In this document: positions 25,146 to 35,913 of the stretch, in pieces | How positions within the stretch are numbered: the stretch's first letter is position 1 | Layout: every line of letters begins with the position of its first letter | NCBI RefSeq assembly: GCF_005239225.2 | Contig: NC_133286.1 | Span: forward strand, 19,668,572 to 19,732,571 | Source of the DNA: Populus alba | Taxonomy: Eukaryota; Streptophyta; Magnoliopsida; Malpighiales; Salicaceae | Direction: 5' to 3' | DNA: 64,000 bases | Translations under genes and position numbers: made by a program | Notes under the pieces: model-generated | The model's database searches: none | The model's input: only the letters and a program-made list of their open reading frames with translations | What the model was told of the DNA's origin: nothing

Positions 25146-26439
25146 AAACTGGTGAATCTTGCGTACAGGCACAGCAGGCGGAGAGGCATAGGAAAACAGT
25201 GAGGTTGGTTTAGTATAGAACAAGTGCCAGTTTTAGTCGCTCTGTTTTAGGCAACTTAAAGGTTATCGTTTGTTTTGTGACCCTAGTGTCGTGCATCCAA
25301 GCAATCCTTCGGCTTGGACCTGAACAATGGTTTGTGATTAGGCCTCTTCGGTAATGGATCTTTCCCTCACATCCCATCAAGTCTTTAGACCTCATTTTGA
25401 TTGCATTCTTCAAGACTCTTGATAACATCACCAAATGCATGGAAGTGTCTAAAGGTTCTTTTGGCATGCAACTTTTCATGACATGGAGAAAAATTCCTAC
25501 CTCAATTTTCACTTTTCTTAAATCTCCTGCCAATACCCCTAATCTTGAGAAACACTTCCCCTTTTCTTATCTTTGAACTCCCTTCTGTTTGTAAATGGAC
25601 AAACAATAGGAATTTCTCCATAAATTAACATGTACACGACCTCGAATTTGTTGAATGTTGACTAGCATGGCCACCAGTTTGTTAATGGACACTTGCTACA
25701 GTCGAGAAACATGAATACATCGCTGCCAAACTCTCCATACAACTGGATCTAAAATCCAACATGCCTATGTTCTTATCCCCTTCTCCCCGTAGGATATTAC
25801 ACCAAAATCTCCAATGCCAGCGATCACTTCCAGTAAAAATTGAGTTAGAGGACTTTCTTCTTTAACTTTCTCCCCTTGCCTCTAACCGAGTGAAATCTAA
25901 ATAGAGAATCATTTGCAAGCAAACGAATCATGCTAAATTCAACACAAACCAAACTGGCAACTTTATCCTTGAAGCTCCTCCAATTGTTCTTTTTGGAAGT
26001 GTTCGAAAAGTCTTCTTGTGGTAGTTGTTGATATATATATATATATATGAAAACATGTGATTTGGAAAAAAGATTGATGGATTTTTTTTACCAATAAAAA
26101 AAGTTGATGATAAATAAATAAATAATAAAGTTAAAGGGATAAGCTCAATTCAACAAAAAAAAAATCAAGATAATCTTGTGTGGTCTCACCGAATAAAATC
26201 AGAAGGGTATATTTTCCTAAAAGCTCAAACCCTACCCACAAAGTTACCAGGTAGGCGGGAATGAGATGGCTAGATCAAGTGTACCAATTTCTAAAGAAGG
26301 GGGACCACTGTGGAAATTCCTTCCCCCATTAAAGCTACTGCTAATTTCTCCTACAGAAGCCATAGCTTCTGATCTCAAAAGTTGAAGTCTTAGTTTAGAA
26401 TCAAGGGAGTGAGAAAAATTATACCTGTCATATAGCAGC

Positions 26440-26590
26440 GAATTTTTTTTTATTTAAAAATATATTAAGATAATATTTTTTATTTTAAAAAAAATTATTT
26501 TTAATGTTAGGATATCAAAATAATCTAAAAATACTAAAAAATATTAATTTTAAATTAAAAAAATTTAAATTTTTTAGAAACACTTATTAG
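26440..26590 (+). repeat. Copy of the interspersed MITE-like AT-rich repeat
   Basis: Shares the order T-run, 'atttaaaaatatatta', 'ataatattttttattt', 'aaaaattatttttaatgtta', then an A-rich arm with 'aaaaaatattaatttt', as in the copy at 14690-14880. Ends not fixed. Confidence 0.5.
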
Positions 26591-28294
26591 ACTATATTCC
26601 CAAACATGCTTCTTATTAGCTTCAAACTAGTTAATTCACCGTGGCAGGTACATATTTTTCTTGAATGTGTGTGTGTGTGTGTTATGAACTTTATGTATGA
26701 TTAGTTAATAAAAAAGTAGTCATTGTCGAAACCTGTCACGTAACAAGAGAAGTCTCTAAATAATGTGACAGATAAAACCAAACCTTAGTATTAATAATGA
26801 TAATTATGAAATAATAATTTAGTAAAGTATTAATTTAAAGAATAATTTAGGAGAACTGTGAGGAATTGGAATGAGAGTGTAAGGATTGAAATGATATTTT
26901 AATTTCAATATTGTGTTTGGAACAGTAACCTTGTTTTCAAGATGAAACTTAAAATTTTGAATACCGGAAATAAATAATAATTAGAAAATTATTCTTTAAA
27001 AATTATAATAATAATAACAATATGTTTTAAAAATTAACATCGCCTCTGCGGGAAGTGATGGTAAAAGCGGTAGAAATAATCAATATACAATAAATAACAA
27101 TAATATACTGTTCTTTGAAAAAAAACTCTTTCACAATTCTAATTCTAATCAAACACTTATAAAGTGGGAATAAAATATTCATTTCACCGATGAGAATATC
27201 AGTCAGTCTTCGGCAACTGTAAATAAACGGTGATTTCTTCTTCTTCTTCTTCTTCTTTCCTCTCCAAGGGCTGGAGTTGTAAAATGGGTTGGTGGAGTCT
27301 CCTCTGTCGTCTTCCCTAATCTCCTTTTGAAACGATATTAGGTAAACTTTTACACAAGTCAATTGTAGAGTTACCAGAAAGGAAAAAAAAAAAAGGATAA
27401 TTAAATTGTGAGTGTTGGGGATTTTTTTTTTAAAATGTAGATATGACATCTTAAAGAGGGCAAGAACGCAAAATATATGTATAATCTGACGTAAATGATT
27501 GCTGCTGCAAAATATCTTTTTGGCAATAAGATTGGCACCAAGAAATTTTGATGGAAAGTGATTGTCGGCATGCAATGTTGTCACACAACGAGAAATCAAT
27601 GGGGTTTCAGTACCAAAGTGAAAAGGGACACGTAATTCATATTGTATTATTATTAATGTAGGTGTTCAAATTAATTTGCGCATACTCTGATTAATTTTAT
27701 GAGTTTTGAAGTTAACAATCATATAAATCTCTTTTGATCATTATATTAGCAATCATAAAGCTTGAGCTCAAATAAATTTATAAAATTCATTTGAGACAAT
27801 TGTGAGTAACAAGATTGATTGAATTAGATAAAATGAAGTTTTAGAAATGGAGTACCGTCAGCGATTTGAGTGTATTTTAAAAATACTTTTTATTTAAAAA
27901 AAATTGAATTGATAAATTTTTATTATTTTTTTTGATGATTTTATGTATTGATGATGAAAATAAAAAAATTATTTTAATATATTTTTAAATAAAAAACTAC
28001 AATAACAAATATTTATTTTTAGCCCTTTTCCATTCCAAGTATCAATGAAATTTAATTTTGATTTTAGACTCATCTAATTGCCTCCCCAGTAAAAACCATA
28101 TTTTCACTCAACTGAGTAATTAAATTCCGAATTTTACGTAATTTATATTCCTATTAAGCAGGAAAGATTTTCCTTAATAAAAGTAGGTGAGTGCTAACCA
28201 CTAAGATAATGTTATTTTAAAATTCAAGATATTTAAAAATAAAATTTAAATGTTGAATAATTAATTAATTTTTTAATACAAAAAATTTAATAAA

Positions 28295-29425
28295 TTCTCT
28301 TTAGCTAAGATGTAAGGTGGCTTTATATAAAAAACTCATATGGTTGGTAGTTGATATTTAATGATGTTGGTAAGTCAAAGTGACTATTGTTTGCAAAATT
28401 TCTCATTTGATGGATAAAGAAATTCTTAAATGTTTAAGTTAGTAACTTTATATATAAAAAAAATATAATGATATTTTAGAAAAATAAATTATAAAAATAT
28501 ATATATTAAAAAAATATTAAAAATAAAAAGATTATAAACCTAAAATTTGAAGGATTAATAAGGGATTTATAATCCACGAATCTTTTATTATTATTTTTTT
28601 ATAGAAAAAAAGGATTGAAGAGTCATTTTATCTCTTTAATATTTTAAATTATATTTTACTAAAAAAAATACATATTCAATTCATATAGGTCTCAAAAAAT
28701 ACTGAAAAAACCGTGTGGAGCCCAAATAAATTTTAAAAAAGTGTTGGGCTTGATATACATGTCTATAGAGATACCAGAGGGCATGCCCAGTACCAAAAAA
28801 ATAATGACCCTAGACCTCCAATAATGACCCCACCCCACCCCCAATTAATTAGTGGGGTTGCAGAATTGGGTCTAGGTTTTATGGGTGCTGGATTTAATAA
28901 CAGGTGCCAACTCATTTTTATCCATTTTTTTTTAGCTAACATATAAGATGACTTGGTATAAAAAACTCATTTAGTTTGTAGCTCATACCTAGTCATGTTA
29001 ATAAGTTAAAGTGATTGGTATTCATAGGAGATTTCATTTGATGAAGGTAAAAATTCTTACATGTTTTAAGTTAGTAATTTTATAAAGAAAAAAATATAAT
29101 GATATTTTAAAAAAATAAATTATAAAATTATATATGTTAAAAAAATATTAAGGATAAAAAAATTGTGAATCTGAAACTTGAAAAATTCATGTAGTATTTA
29201 TAATTTACGAGTTTTGTTTTTTTAATGAAAAGAAGAGGTTCACCTTGCCATACATTGAATTATATTTTATTAAAAAATAATGCATATTAAATTAATATAA
29301 AATACTAGAAGATATACACAAAGGTCTAGAAAAAAATACCAGGAAATCCATAAGAAACCCAGCAAAAAAGTAATGGGCTCGATACGTGTGCTTATAGAAC
29401 TACCAGTAAACATGCCCAATATCCA
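28295..29425 (+). repeat. Imperfect direct repeat, two units of about 0.5 kb
   Basis: Unit 1 (about 28295-28800) and unit 2 (about 28930-29425) share, in order, 'tttagctaa', 'taaaaaactcat', 'catttgatg', 'aaaatataatgatatttta', 'tataaaattatat'-type runs, 'atattttact/attaaaaa' and a final 'gggctYgata...atgcccaRta' block. Divergence looks above 20 percent with several indels. No terminal motifs were recognised, so this may be an old tandem duplication or two relatives of one repeat family. Confidence 0.6.
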
Positions 29426-30742
29426 AAAAAAAAAAAAAAAAAAAACCTGGGTAACCATAACCCAGCAGGCGAACTGAGTGTTGAGCTCAACAATGGGTGT
29501 TGACACTGCACCTGAAGCCAATTAATTCGTGTAAAAAAAAAAAAAAAAAGCTTTCCTTTATGGAAAAATTTCGTTGCATTCTTGAGTTTATAAGGGTAAA
29601 TTGCCGATTGTTTTGCAGCTGTGATAGAGTTTCACGACCCATTTTTCTTGGCTGCGGTAGGTGCTGCCTTGTATAAGAATTAATCAAGCAGTCCATTGCT
29701 GAAAGCTGGTCTTAATACATACAAAAAAATGGTAGTTAGCGGGGAAACGAAGTGAAGTAGACGTTAGAGATTGTTAAGGTATGTGATCTAAGAAGATTAT
29801 TGAAGTAATTGAACCATGGGCGAGTCTTTGTTTACTCTACAAGCAAAAAATAAATATTATTAATTTTAAGAAATATTACTCAACTAGTCAAGTTTTAAAT
29901 TTGTTTTTTAAAAATTATTAATTTGAGTCTTATAAATTTCAGGGTCACTAACTAGAGATTTATGTTTATTAACTTCAGGACCGGTGAGATTAGTTAAGGT
30001 ACATTGAATATCTAAATTAATTTTTTTTTATTTTAAAAAAACAAACAACTCTTGGATTATACACTGTGTGCGTGTGTTTTGTTTTTAGCTAGGCCCCAAC
30101 GTTGATTCGGAGACACCTTAGGAGACCAAACCCTAAACGTTGTTGGTGAGCATTCTTGAACAGCGTAAATTTAAGGATGATTAGTTCAGTTATTAATAGC
30201 CAAATTCTTCATTAGACTTTTGAAGTTGTGATCCGCGGTTCGGTGGTGGCTTATTGAATTTGATGATTCGACTAGTTTACCGGAAAATGTTGCGCGGCAT
30301 GCTGGATTTTTTTTCTTTCAAAAAAGTATAAAGAATTTCTAGATGGTAAGGAATTTTTTCACATTATTATTAAATTTAGCTAGCCAAGTCAACTTTAAAA
30401 TTCTCGAACTAATTTACTGTCTAATTTAAGTCAATTAAACCATATTATAGTTAACAATACATGACCTAATTAATTTAATGATTTTTAAAAAAAATTAAAT
30501 AATCAGTACTAAAAATATAATATGATTAAATTTTTTTTTTAAAGATAAAATTTATTTTTTAATATTAAATAAATAGCATATTGGATTGAATCGGGTTTTA
30601 CAATTTAATTTAGAAACCTGTAATTTAAATCATGAATTTTATTTGATTTAATAATTTTATTTGATTTAATTATATAATAATAAAAATTGATAGTTAACCA
30701 ACCAAACAAAAAATAAAAAGAGAGAGAGATAGGAACCTACTC

Positions 30743-30845
30743 ACAGACTGGCGCAACAAATTACAGACTGGCGCAACAAATTAATTTTTTAATTTCTTAT
30801 CACTTGATTATTATTAATCGCGCTTGGACTGGCGCTACAAATTAA
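30743..30845 (+). repeat. Short direct repeats, 20-bp 'actggcgcaacaaatt' units
   Basis: Two back-to-back copies (30743-30762 and 30763-30782) and a third with one change (actggcgctacaaatta) near 30827-30844. No known function. Confidence 0.7.
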
Positions 30846-32945
30846 TATATTTGTTTGGTAGATGCTCACAAATAATAATTTAATTAACCAGCCTAATCTA
30901 AGGATCCAGAAAACCCCAGATCTGATCTAATATGGGCTGGATTTTAATGAAAGTTGTGTGGGAGTTCAAGTAAAATGATAATAATTAATATGTTTTATTA
31001 ATTCAATTAATAAAACGTATGTTGCGGACTAAGATCCGAATGGAAACATAATAATATCTTCTCTTAGACACTTTTGTCCTAAAAACTATTAATACAAATC
31101 AACAATAACTATGAATTACCAATAATTTATATTAAAAAAATCAAGAAAATCAGTCTCAAAATTCTAAAAATTCCAAATCTAAATTCATTGCAGATTACGA
31201 ATGACGACTAAAAGATGCTTTTAAGGAATTTTCCAAAAAAATCCAAAAATCTTGAAGATTTTCATGGGTTTTGGAACGTTAGTGAAGTTATATATTAATG
31301 GTGATTCAACAAGATTGTTATGCACAAAAGTCTAAAGAAGATATTTCCATTGTAATTCGGTCAAATTTTAGCAATTTCATGATTTTTAACCATTTTGCTT
31401 ATAATTTCCATGTTAATGAATTTTTAAAAATTGAAGTGTTGAAAAAATAAGGAAAGAAACGACGAAACTTAAAGAAACTAAAAAAAATTTAGTGAGCACA
31501 GTAATAATTAAGGAAGTGATGTAGGGCTAATTTGAACATTTCTAACCCTTTCTCCGAGCAACTTAAAGATAAAAAAAAAATAAAGATAAAAATAAAAATA
31601 ATTAAAAAGAAACTAAAAGATAAGGTGTGGAAGGTTTTAGAATGTGATGGGATAATCAATAATAAGAAACAAAGAAGTATATATATATAAGATTTTGGAA
31701 AAAAACAAGCAGTTTTAGAAAATATAGAGAGGAAAAAAATCAGAGAAGAAAAGAGAAATAGAGAAGAAAAACATGATAGCCTCCCTCTCTCATTTCTCCT
31801 ATCACTGTCCGCTCACCACCACAGCTCCTCCAATTACCACTGGCCTCATACATGGACAATAACCTCTCTAGCACGTCGGCAACAACAGTTCCGTCTGGTT
31901 AGCTGTCGTTGCCTCCCTCACTAAACCCGAATAAAACCGAAACAACCCAGCAACCCCGACTCCTCCTCAGCCCTAAAAAGTCATCCGAAACACCATCAAC
32001 CACCTTGACTTGTCTTTTTTCCATGCTTAGTAGCATGGCAGTAGGAGCAACAGAAAAAACCATGAAGAAAGAAAATACATATCAAGAAAGCCTAGACTTT
32101 ATGTAGCTTGATCTCCTCTCATAAGTGGCAGTGAAGCTCACCACCGACATCGAAGGGAAGAAAAAGAAGAAGCAACATATCTGGTGAAGGAAATTTCTTA
32201 GAAGTATGGGTTACTCTATGTGCTTCTCCTCTACGTATTTAGAAATTTCTTGCATGCCCTTACATATGAAAAAAATTTCACGAACTTACTATGATAAAAT
32301 TTGAAGAAATTATTATGATAACTAGATATTTTATAAGTTTTTATGGATTAGTACCACCAAAACTTGAAGGGGTGCTGAAAAATTTAAATAAAATAAATTT
32401 AAAATCATTTTTTAAAATAAAAAACATGAGAAAGTCAACGCATCGGAACCGTAGCCCCCTCGTTGGCTCGGGTAGTCACCATAGTTTCATTTCTTAATTG
32501 TTATGTTAAATTAAGATACAATAATTAAGTTAGTACTCACGTTTTAAAGCAAAGAGAAATGGGAAACGGGTAAAAAACAGCATGCATTCTCTTTCACATT
32601 TTTTGTCACCAGGTTCTTTGTTAGTTTAGGAGTATTAATTAATTAATGCTTGGGCATTGATTTATTCGTTAATTCTTTTAAAACATTGAATTAAATCCAA
32701 TCCAGTAATCCACACAGAAAAAGAAGTGGGGGTAGGCGAGAAGAGAGGCCATGTCATCATAGACCTTCAAAGAAGAGGGCGAAATAGCAAAGCACATGGT
32801 GACGTTGTGTTGACGATTCACATCACAAAGACTCAGGCTCCTACTTCACAAACCTTAATAATAATTATAATAAGAGAAAAAACTAGAAAAAGAAAAACAA
32901 AGAGAGAATCTCTCCCCTCTCTCACGGAGGCGAATATTTACCAGT

Positions 32946-32952
32946 AGTAGGT
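32946..32952 (-). promoter_or_regulatory. Possible secondary-wall MYB (SMRE/AC-like) site upstream of CCR
   Basis: agtaggt on the + strand is ACCTACT on the - strand, fitting the SMRE consensus ACC(A/T)A(A/C)(T/C) bound by MYB46/MYB83-type regulators of lignin genes. It lies 22 bases upstream of the TATA box of a lignin-pathway gene. The motif is short and could be chance. Confidence 0.35.
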
Positions 32953-32973
32953 GAGGATGGTAACTTCTAACCT

Positions 32974-32981
32974 TATAAATA
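32974..32981 (+). promoter_or_regulatory. TATA box of the CCR gene
   Basis: TATAAATA about 160 bases before the CCR start codon, with a CT-rich leader downstream. Position fits a start site near 33005. Confidence 0.6.
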
Positions 32982-33135
32982 CATCCACTCCGCCATGTCT
33001 TTCCTTGTAACATCCACTTTTTAAGCCAAGATAAGAAGAAAAGACATCTCCTCTCCTCTTTCTCCCTGTCTGTTCTCCACTTTCCCAGTCACCAAACTCG
33101 TATACATATAATTACATTTGTCCAAATATAACAAC

Positions 33136-35804
33136 ATGCCGGTTGATGCTTCATCACTTTCAGGCCAAGGCCAAACTATCTGTGTCACCGGGGCTGGTGG
33201 TTTCATTGCTTCTTGGATGGTTAAACTTCTTTTAGATAAAGGTTACACTGTTAGAGGAACTGCGAGGAACCCAGGTTAGTTAATGGTACTTAAGCACTTT
33301 TTTTTTAAAAGATTGTGTTGTTTAATTAATTCAATGGTAGTAGTAATACAGCTGATCCCAAGAATTCTCATTTGAGGGAGCTTGAAGGAGCTCAAGAAAG
33401 ATTAACTTTATGCAAAGCTGATCTTCTTGATTATGAGTCTCTTAAAGAGGCTATTCAAGGGTGTGATGGTGTTTTCCACACTGCTTCTCCCGTCACAGAT
33501 GATCCGGTATGCTTCCCTTTTCCCTTTCTTTTCCAGTCATTAAAAGATTTGGATCTGAGAATATCAAGAAAAAAAAAAAAAACTCACACGGCTAATTTTA
33601 GCACAAATGTCACTAACTCACGGTAGGCTTGACCGTTCTGCACCAACAAATTCACTTTGTAGTTGGTGGGTGGAGGGATCAGTTGGGGCCCACCCCACCT
33701 AAAACTTTCGGCAGTGGAATTTCTAATTATAGACGGGTAACTCGAAATTAATAAAATATTACACGGTAATTAATGGTGGTGGTTTTGATGAGATGCTTTT
33801 CTTGACAATAATTAAAGGAAGAAATGGTGGAGCCAGCAGTGAACGGGACCAAAAATGTAATCATTGCGGCGGCTGAGGCCAAAGTCCGACGAGTGGTGTT
33901 CACGTCCTCAATTGGTGCTGTGTACATGGATCCCAATAAGGGCCCAGATGTTGTCATTGATGAATCTTGCTGGAGTGATCTTGAATTCTGCAAGAACACC
34001 AAGGTATCTAATTAATTAAATACCAAGTTTTCCTTCTTGTCGACGAGTCATATTTTCCAAGCTAACACCTGAACCAATAAATGCTGTGCAATTGAGATGT
34101 CAAAGAATTTTCATGCATATTTCTCAAGACATTTGGTAGGTATAGCTAACCCGTTCTTTGTTAAGTTGCCTTATTATAATTGAAAATTCACTTTAAAAAA
34201 AATTCAACGAGTTACATCTTATCTGACCCCGTTCTGGTAGCTTTCCATTGATTCGATTCATACCTAACCTGAGAGTAATGGATTGAAATGAAATGGAATT
34301 GCAGAATTGGTATTGCTATGGAAAGGCGGTGGCAGAACAAGCTGCGTGGGATATGGCTAAGGAGAAAGGGGTGGACCTAGTGGTGGTTAACCCAGTGCTG
34401 GTGCTCGGACCATTGTTGCAGCCCACTGTCAATGCTAGCATCGTTCACATCCTCAAGTACCTCACCGGCTCAGCCAAGACATATGCTAACTCTGTTCAAG
34501 CTTATGTGCATGTTAGGGATGTGGCACTAGCCCACATTTTAGTCTTTGAGACGCCTTCCGCCTCCGGCCGTTACCTTTGCTCTGAGAGCGTTCTCCACCG
34601 TGGAGAGGTGGTGGAAATCCTTGCAAAGTTCTTCCCCGAGTACCCCATCCCTACCAAGTAAGTAATTATTATTTTGAAGAATTTCATGGAGTAATTACTC
34701 AATAAAAGGGTAGTTGGCCGAGTAACAGGCGACACAAATGCATTAAACGTTAGGACATACACTTATTGTCCTCACCAACTTTTTGTCCTGTTTTTGTCCT
34801 AGGTTTGAATATAGTTTTAGACATAGTTTTAAGACCCGGCCCGGTTCAAGGCTCGGGTTCCGGGTTTTGACTGGATCGCCGGGTCGCCGGGTCGGCCGGG
34901 TCAAAATTTATTTTTTAATTTTTTTTAAAAAAATCAAAACGACGTCGTTTTAGCAAAAAACAAAAAAAAATAAAAAGTCAACGGGTTTGGGTGGGTGTTG
35001 ACCGGGTCTTGCCGGGTCCCGGGTCGACCTGTCGGGTCGGCCGGGTCTGGCCAGGCCAATTCCCAAACGGGTTTTGGCCTCCACCCGGACAGGTCCCATG
35101 CCCGGGTCCCGGGTTGACCCGCCGGGCCGGTCCGGATTTTAAAACAATGGTTTTAGATCACGTTTTATAAATTCAAGTCACTCAAAAAAACTACCATCAA
35201 AATTGAAAGAAAACCTGGGAATGGCATTTTGAAAATGGCAAAACAAATAAATATGATCCTGCTTTTGAATGACCCAAAGGATGAAATTGTGGTGTGCGGC
35301 GGTTGTTGTACCAGCTTTGACTTGTATTAATCCGAACCAAACATCATGAACAATCCATTCTCCTATGAATCCTCACCAACCCCATTGTCTGTCAAGTCGG
35401 GACCAAAATGAGTTTCTCTACCAACCCAAGTTATGATTGGACACTGCACAAAATTATTGGAAGAGTATTGGGCCCGCCCTGCTCCTTCATCTCATACAAT
35501 TATATGCTAAATTCATCTCTCTAAATGTGATTTGCTCAAGATTAGACAAGTGGAAGGAATATTCCTAGTTGGTTTGCTACTTGCTAGGTCATAAGAAACA
35601 GTTTTGTAATGTATTTGCAGGTGCTCAGATGAGAAGAACCCAAGAAAACAACCTTACAAGTTCTCAAACCAGAAGCTAAGGGATCTGGGCTTCGAATTCA
35701 CACCAGTGAAGCAGTGTCTGTATGAAACTGTTAAGAGCTTGCAGGAAAGGGGTCACCTTCCAATCCCAAAACAAGCTGCAGAAGAGTCTCTGAAGATTCA
35801 ATAA
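33136..35804 (+). CDS. CCR: Cinnamoyl-CoA reductase (lignin biosynthesis)
   Basis: Exons are 33136-33274, 33352-33506, 33818-34003, 34305-34657 and 35621-35804, in phase, giving 338 residues, normal for bona fide CCR. It reduces feruloyl-CoA and related hydroxycinnamoyl-CoA esters to aldehydes with NADPH, the first committed step to monolignols, in the cytosol. It is a short-chain dehydrogenase/reductase with the nucleotide-binding loop GAGGFIA (19-25), the NADP-selecting Arg in TARNP (44), catalytic Ser129, and Tyr163/Lys167 inside NWYCYGK (161-167), the signature that separates true CCR from CCR-like proteins. The start ([10 protein letters not shown]) agrees with my memory of poplar CCR. 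Intron 4 (34658-35620) carries a hAT-like MITE. A TATA box and a possible MYB site lie upstream. No defect is seen. Confidence 0.95.
34822..35149. mobile_element. hAT-like MITE (328 bp) in CCR intron 4
   Basis: GC-rich element in an AT-rich intron, flanked by a perfect 8-bp direct repeat, gttttaga, at 34814-34821 and 35150-35157. Its ends are imperfect inverted repeats: the left end begins CATAGTTTTAAGACCCGG, and the right end, read inward on the - strand, begins CATTGTTTTAAAATCCGG. An 8-bp target duplication with CA-starting ends is typical of hAT elements. There is no coding capacity. Inside are many ccgggt/gggtcgg units and a perfect 16-bp palindrome at 34936-34951 (AAAACGAC and its complement). 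Confidence 0.8.
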
Positions 35805-35913
35805 GGCCTCTTGGAACTATTTATTAGGATACATTTCCAAACCCCAAGTTTGGATCGCAAATGCCGGAAAAGAGCTTATTAAAGAATGTCAATGTGCAGG
35901 TGTTTTAGTATTT
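35805..35913 (+). other. CCR 3' untranslated region
   Basis: Directly follows the CCR stop. It probably continues into the duplicated module that begins near 35914, so the 3' end of the transcript may lie inside repeat DNA. No clear AATAAA was fixed. Confidence 0.4.

Larger units (their letters stand above)
25146..33129. other. Eight-kb intergenic stretch without a supported gene
   Basis: The first 400 bases probably hold the PDS5 3'UTR. Beyond lie AT-rich DNA, microsatellites ((AT)n about 26030-26048, (GT)n about 26667-26682, (CTT)n about 27236-27257), a MITE-like repeat (26440-26590), a 0.5-kb imperfect direct repeat (28295-29425), poly-A/T runs near 29427-29445 and 29533-29550, and three short 'actggcg' repeats (30743-30845). 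Frames on the - strand at 25210-25533 and 27027-27599 and on the + strand at 31909-32106 and 32726-32947 have no recognised similarity. The last 200 bases are the CCR promoter and leader. Confidence 0.5.

Noticed and set aside
25210..25533. 107-codon frame on the - strand overlapping the PDS5 3' region
   Set aside because: No recognisable motif and no extension upstream on that strand; probably a chance frame.
27027..27599. 190-codon frame on the - strand
   Set aside because: Includes a lysine run from a (CTT)n microsatellite and AT-driven composition; no family resemblance.
31909..32106. Proline/threonine-rich 65-codon frame
   Set aside because: Short, low complexity, no splice partners or similarity recognised.
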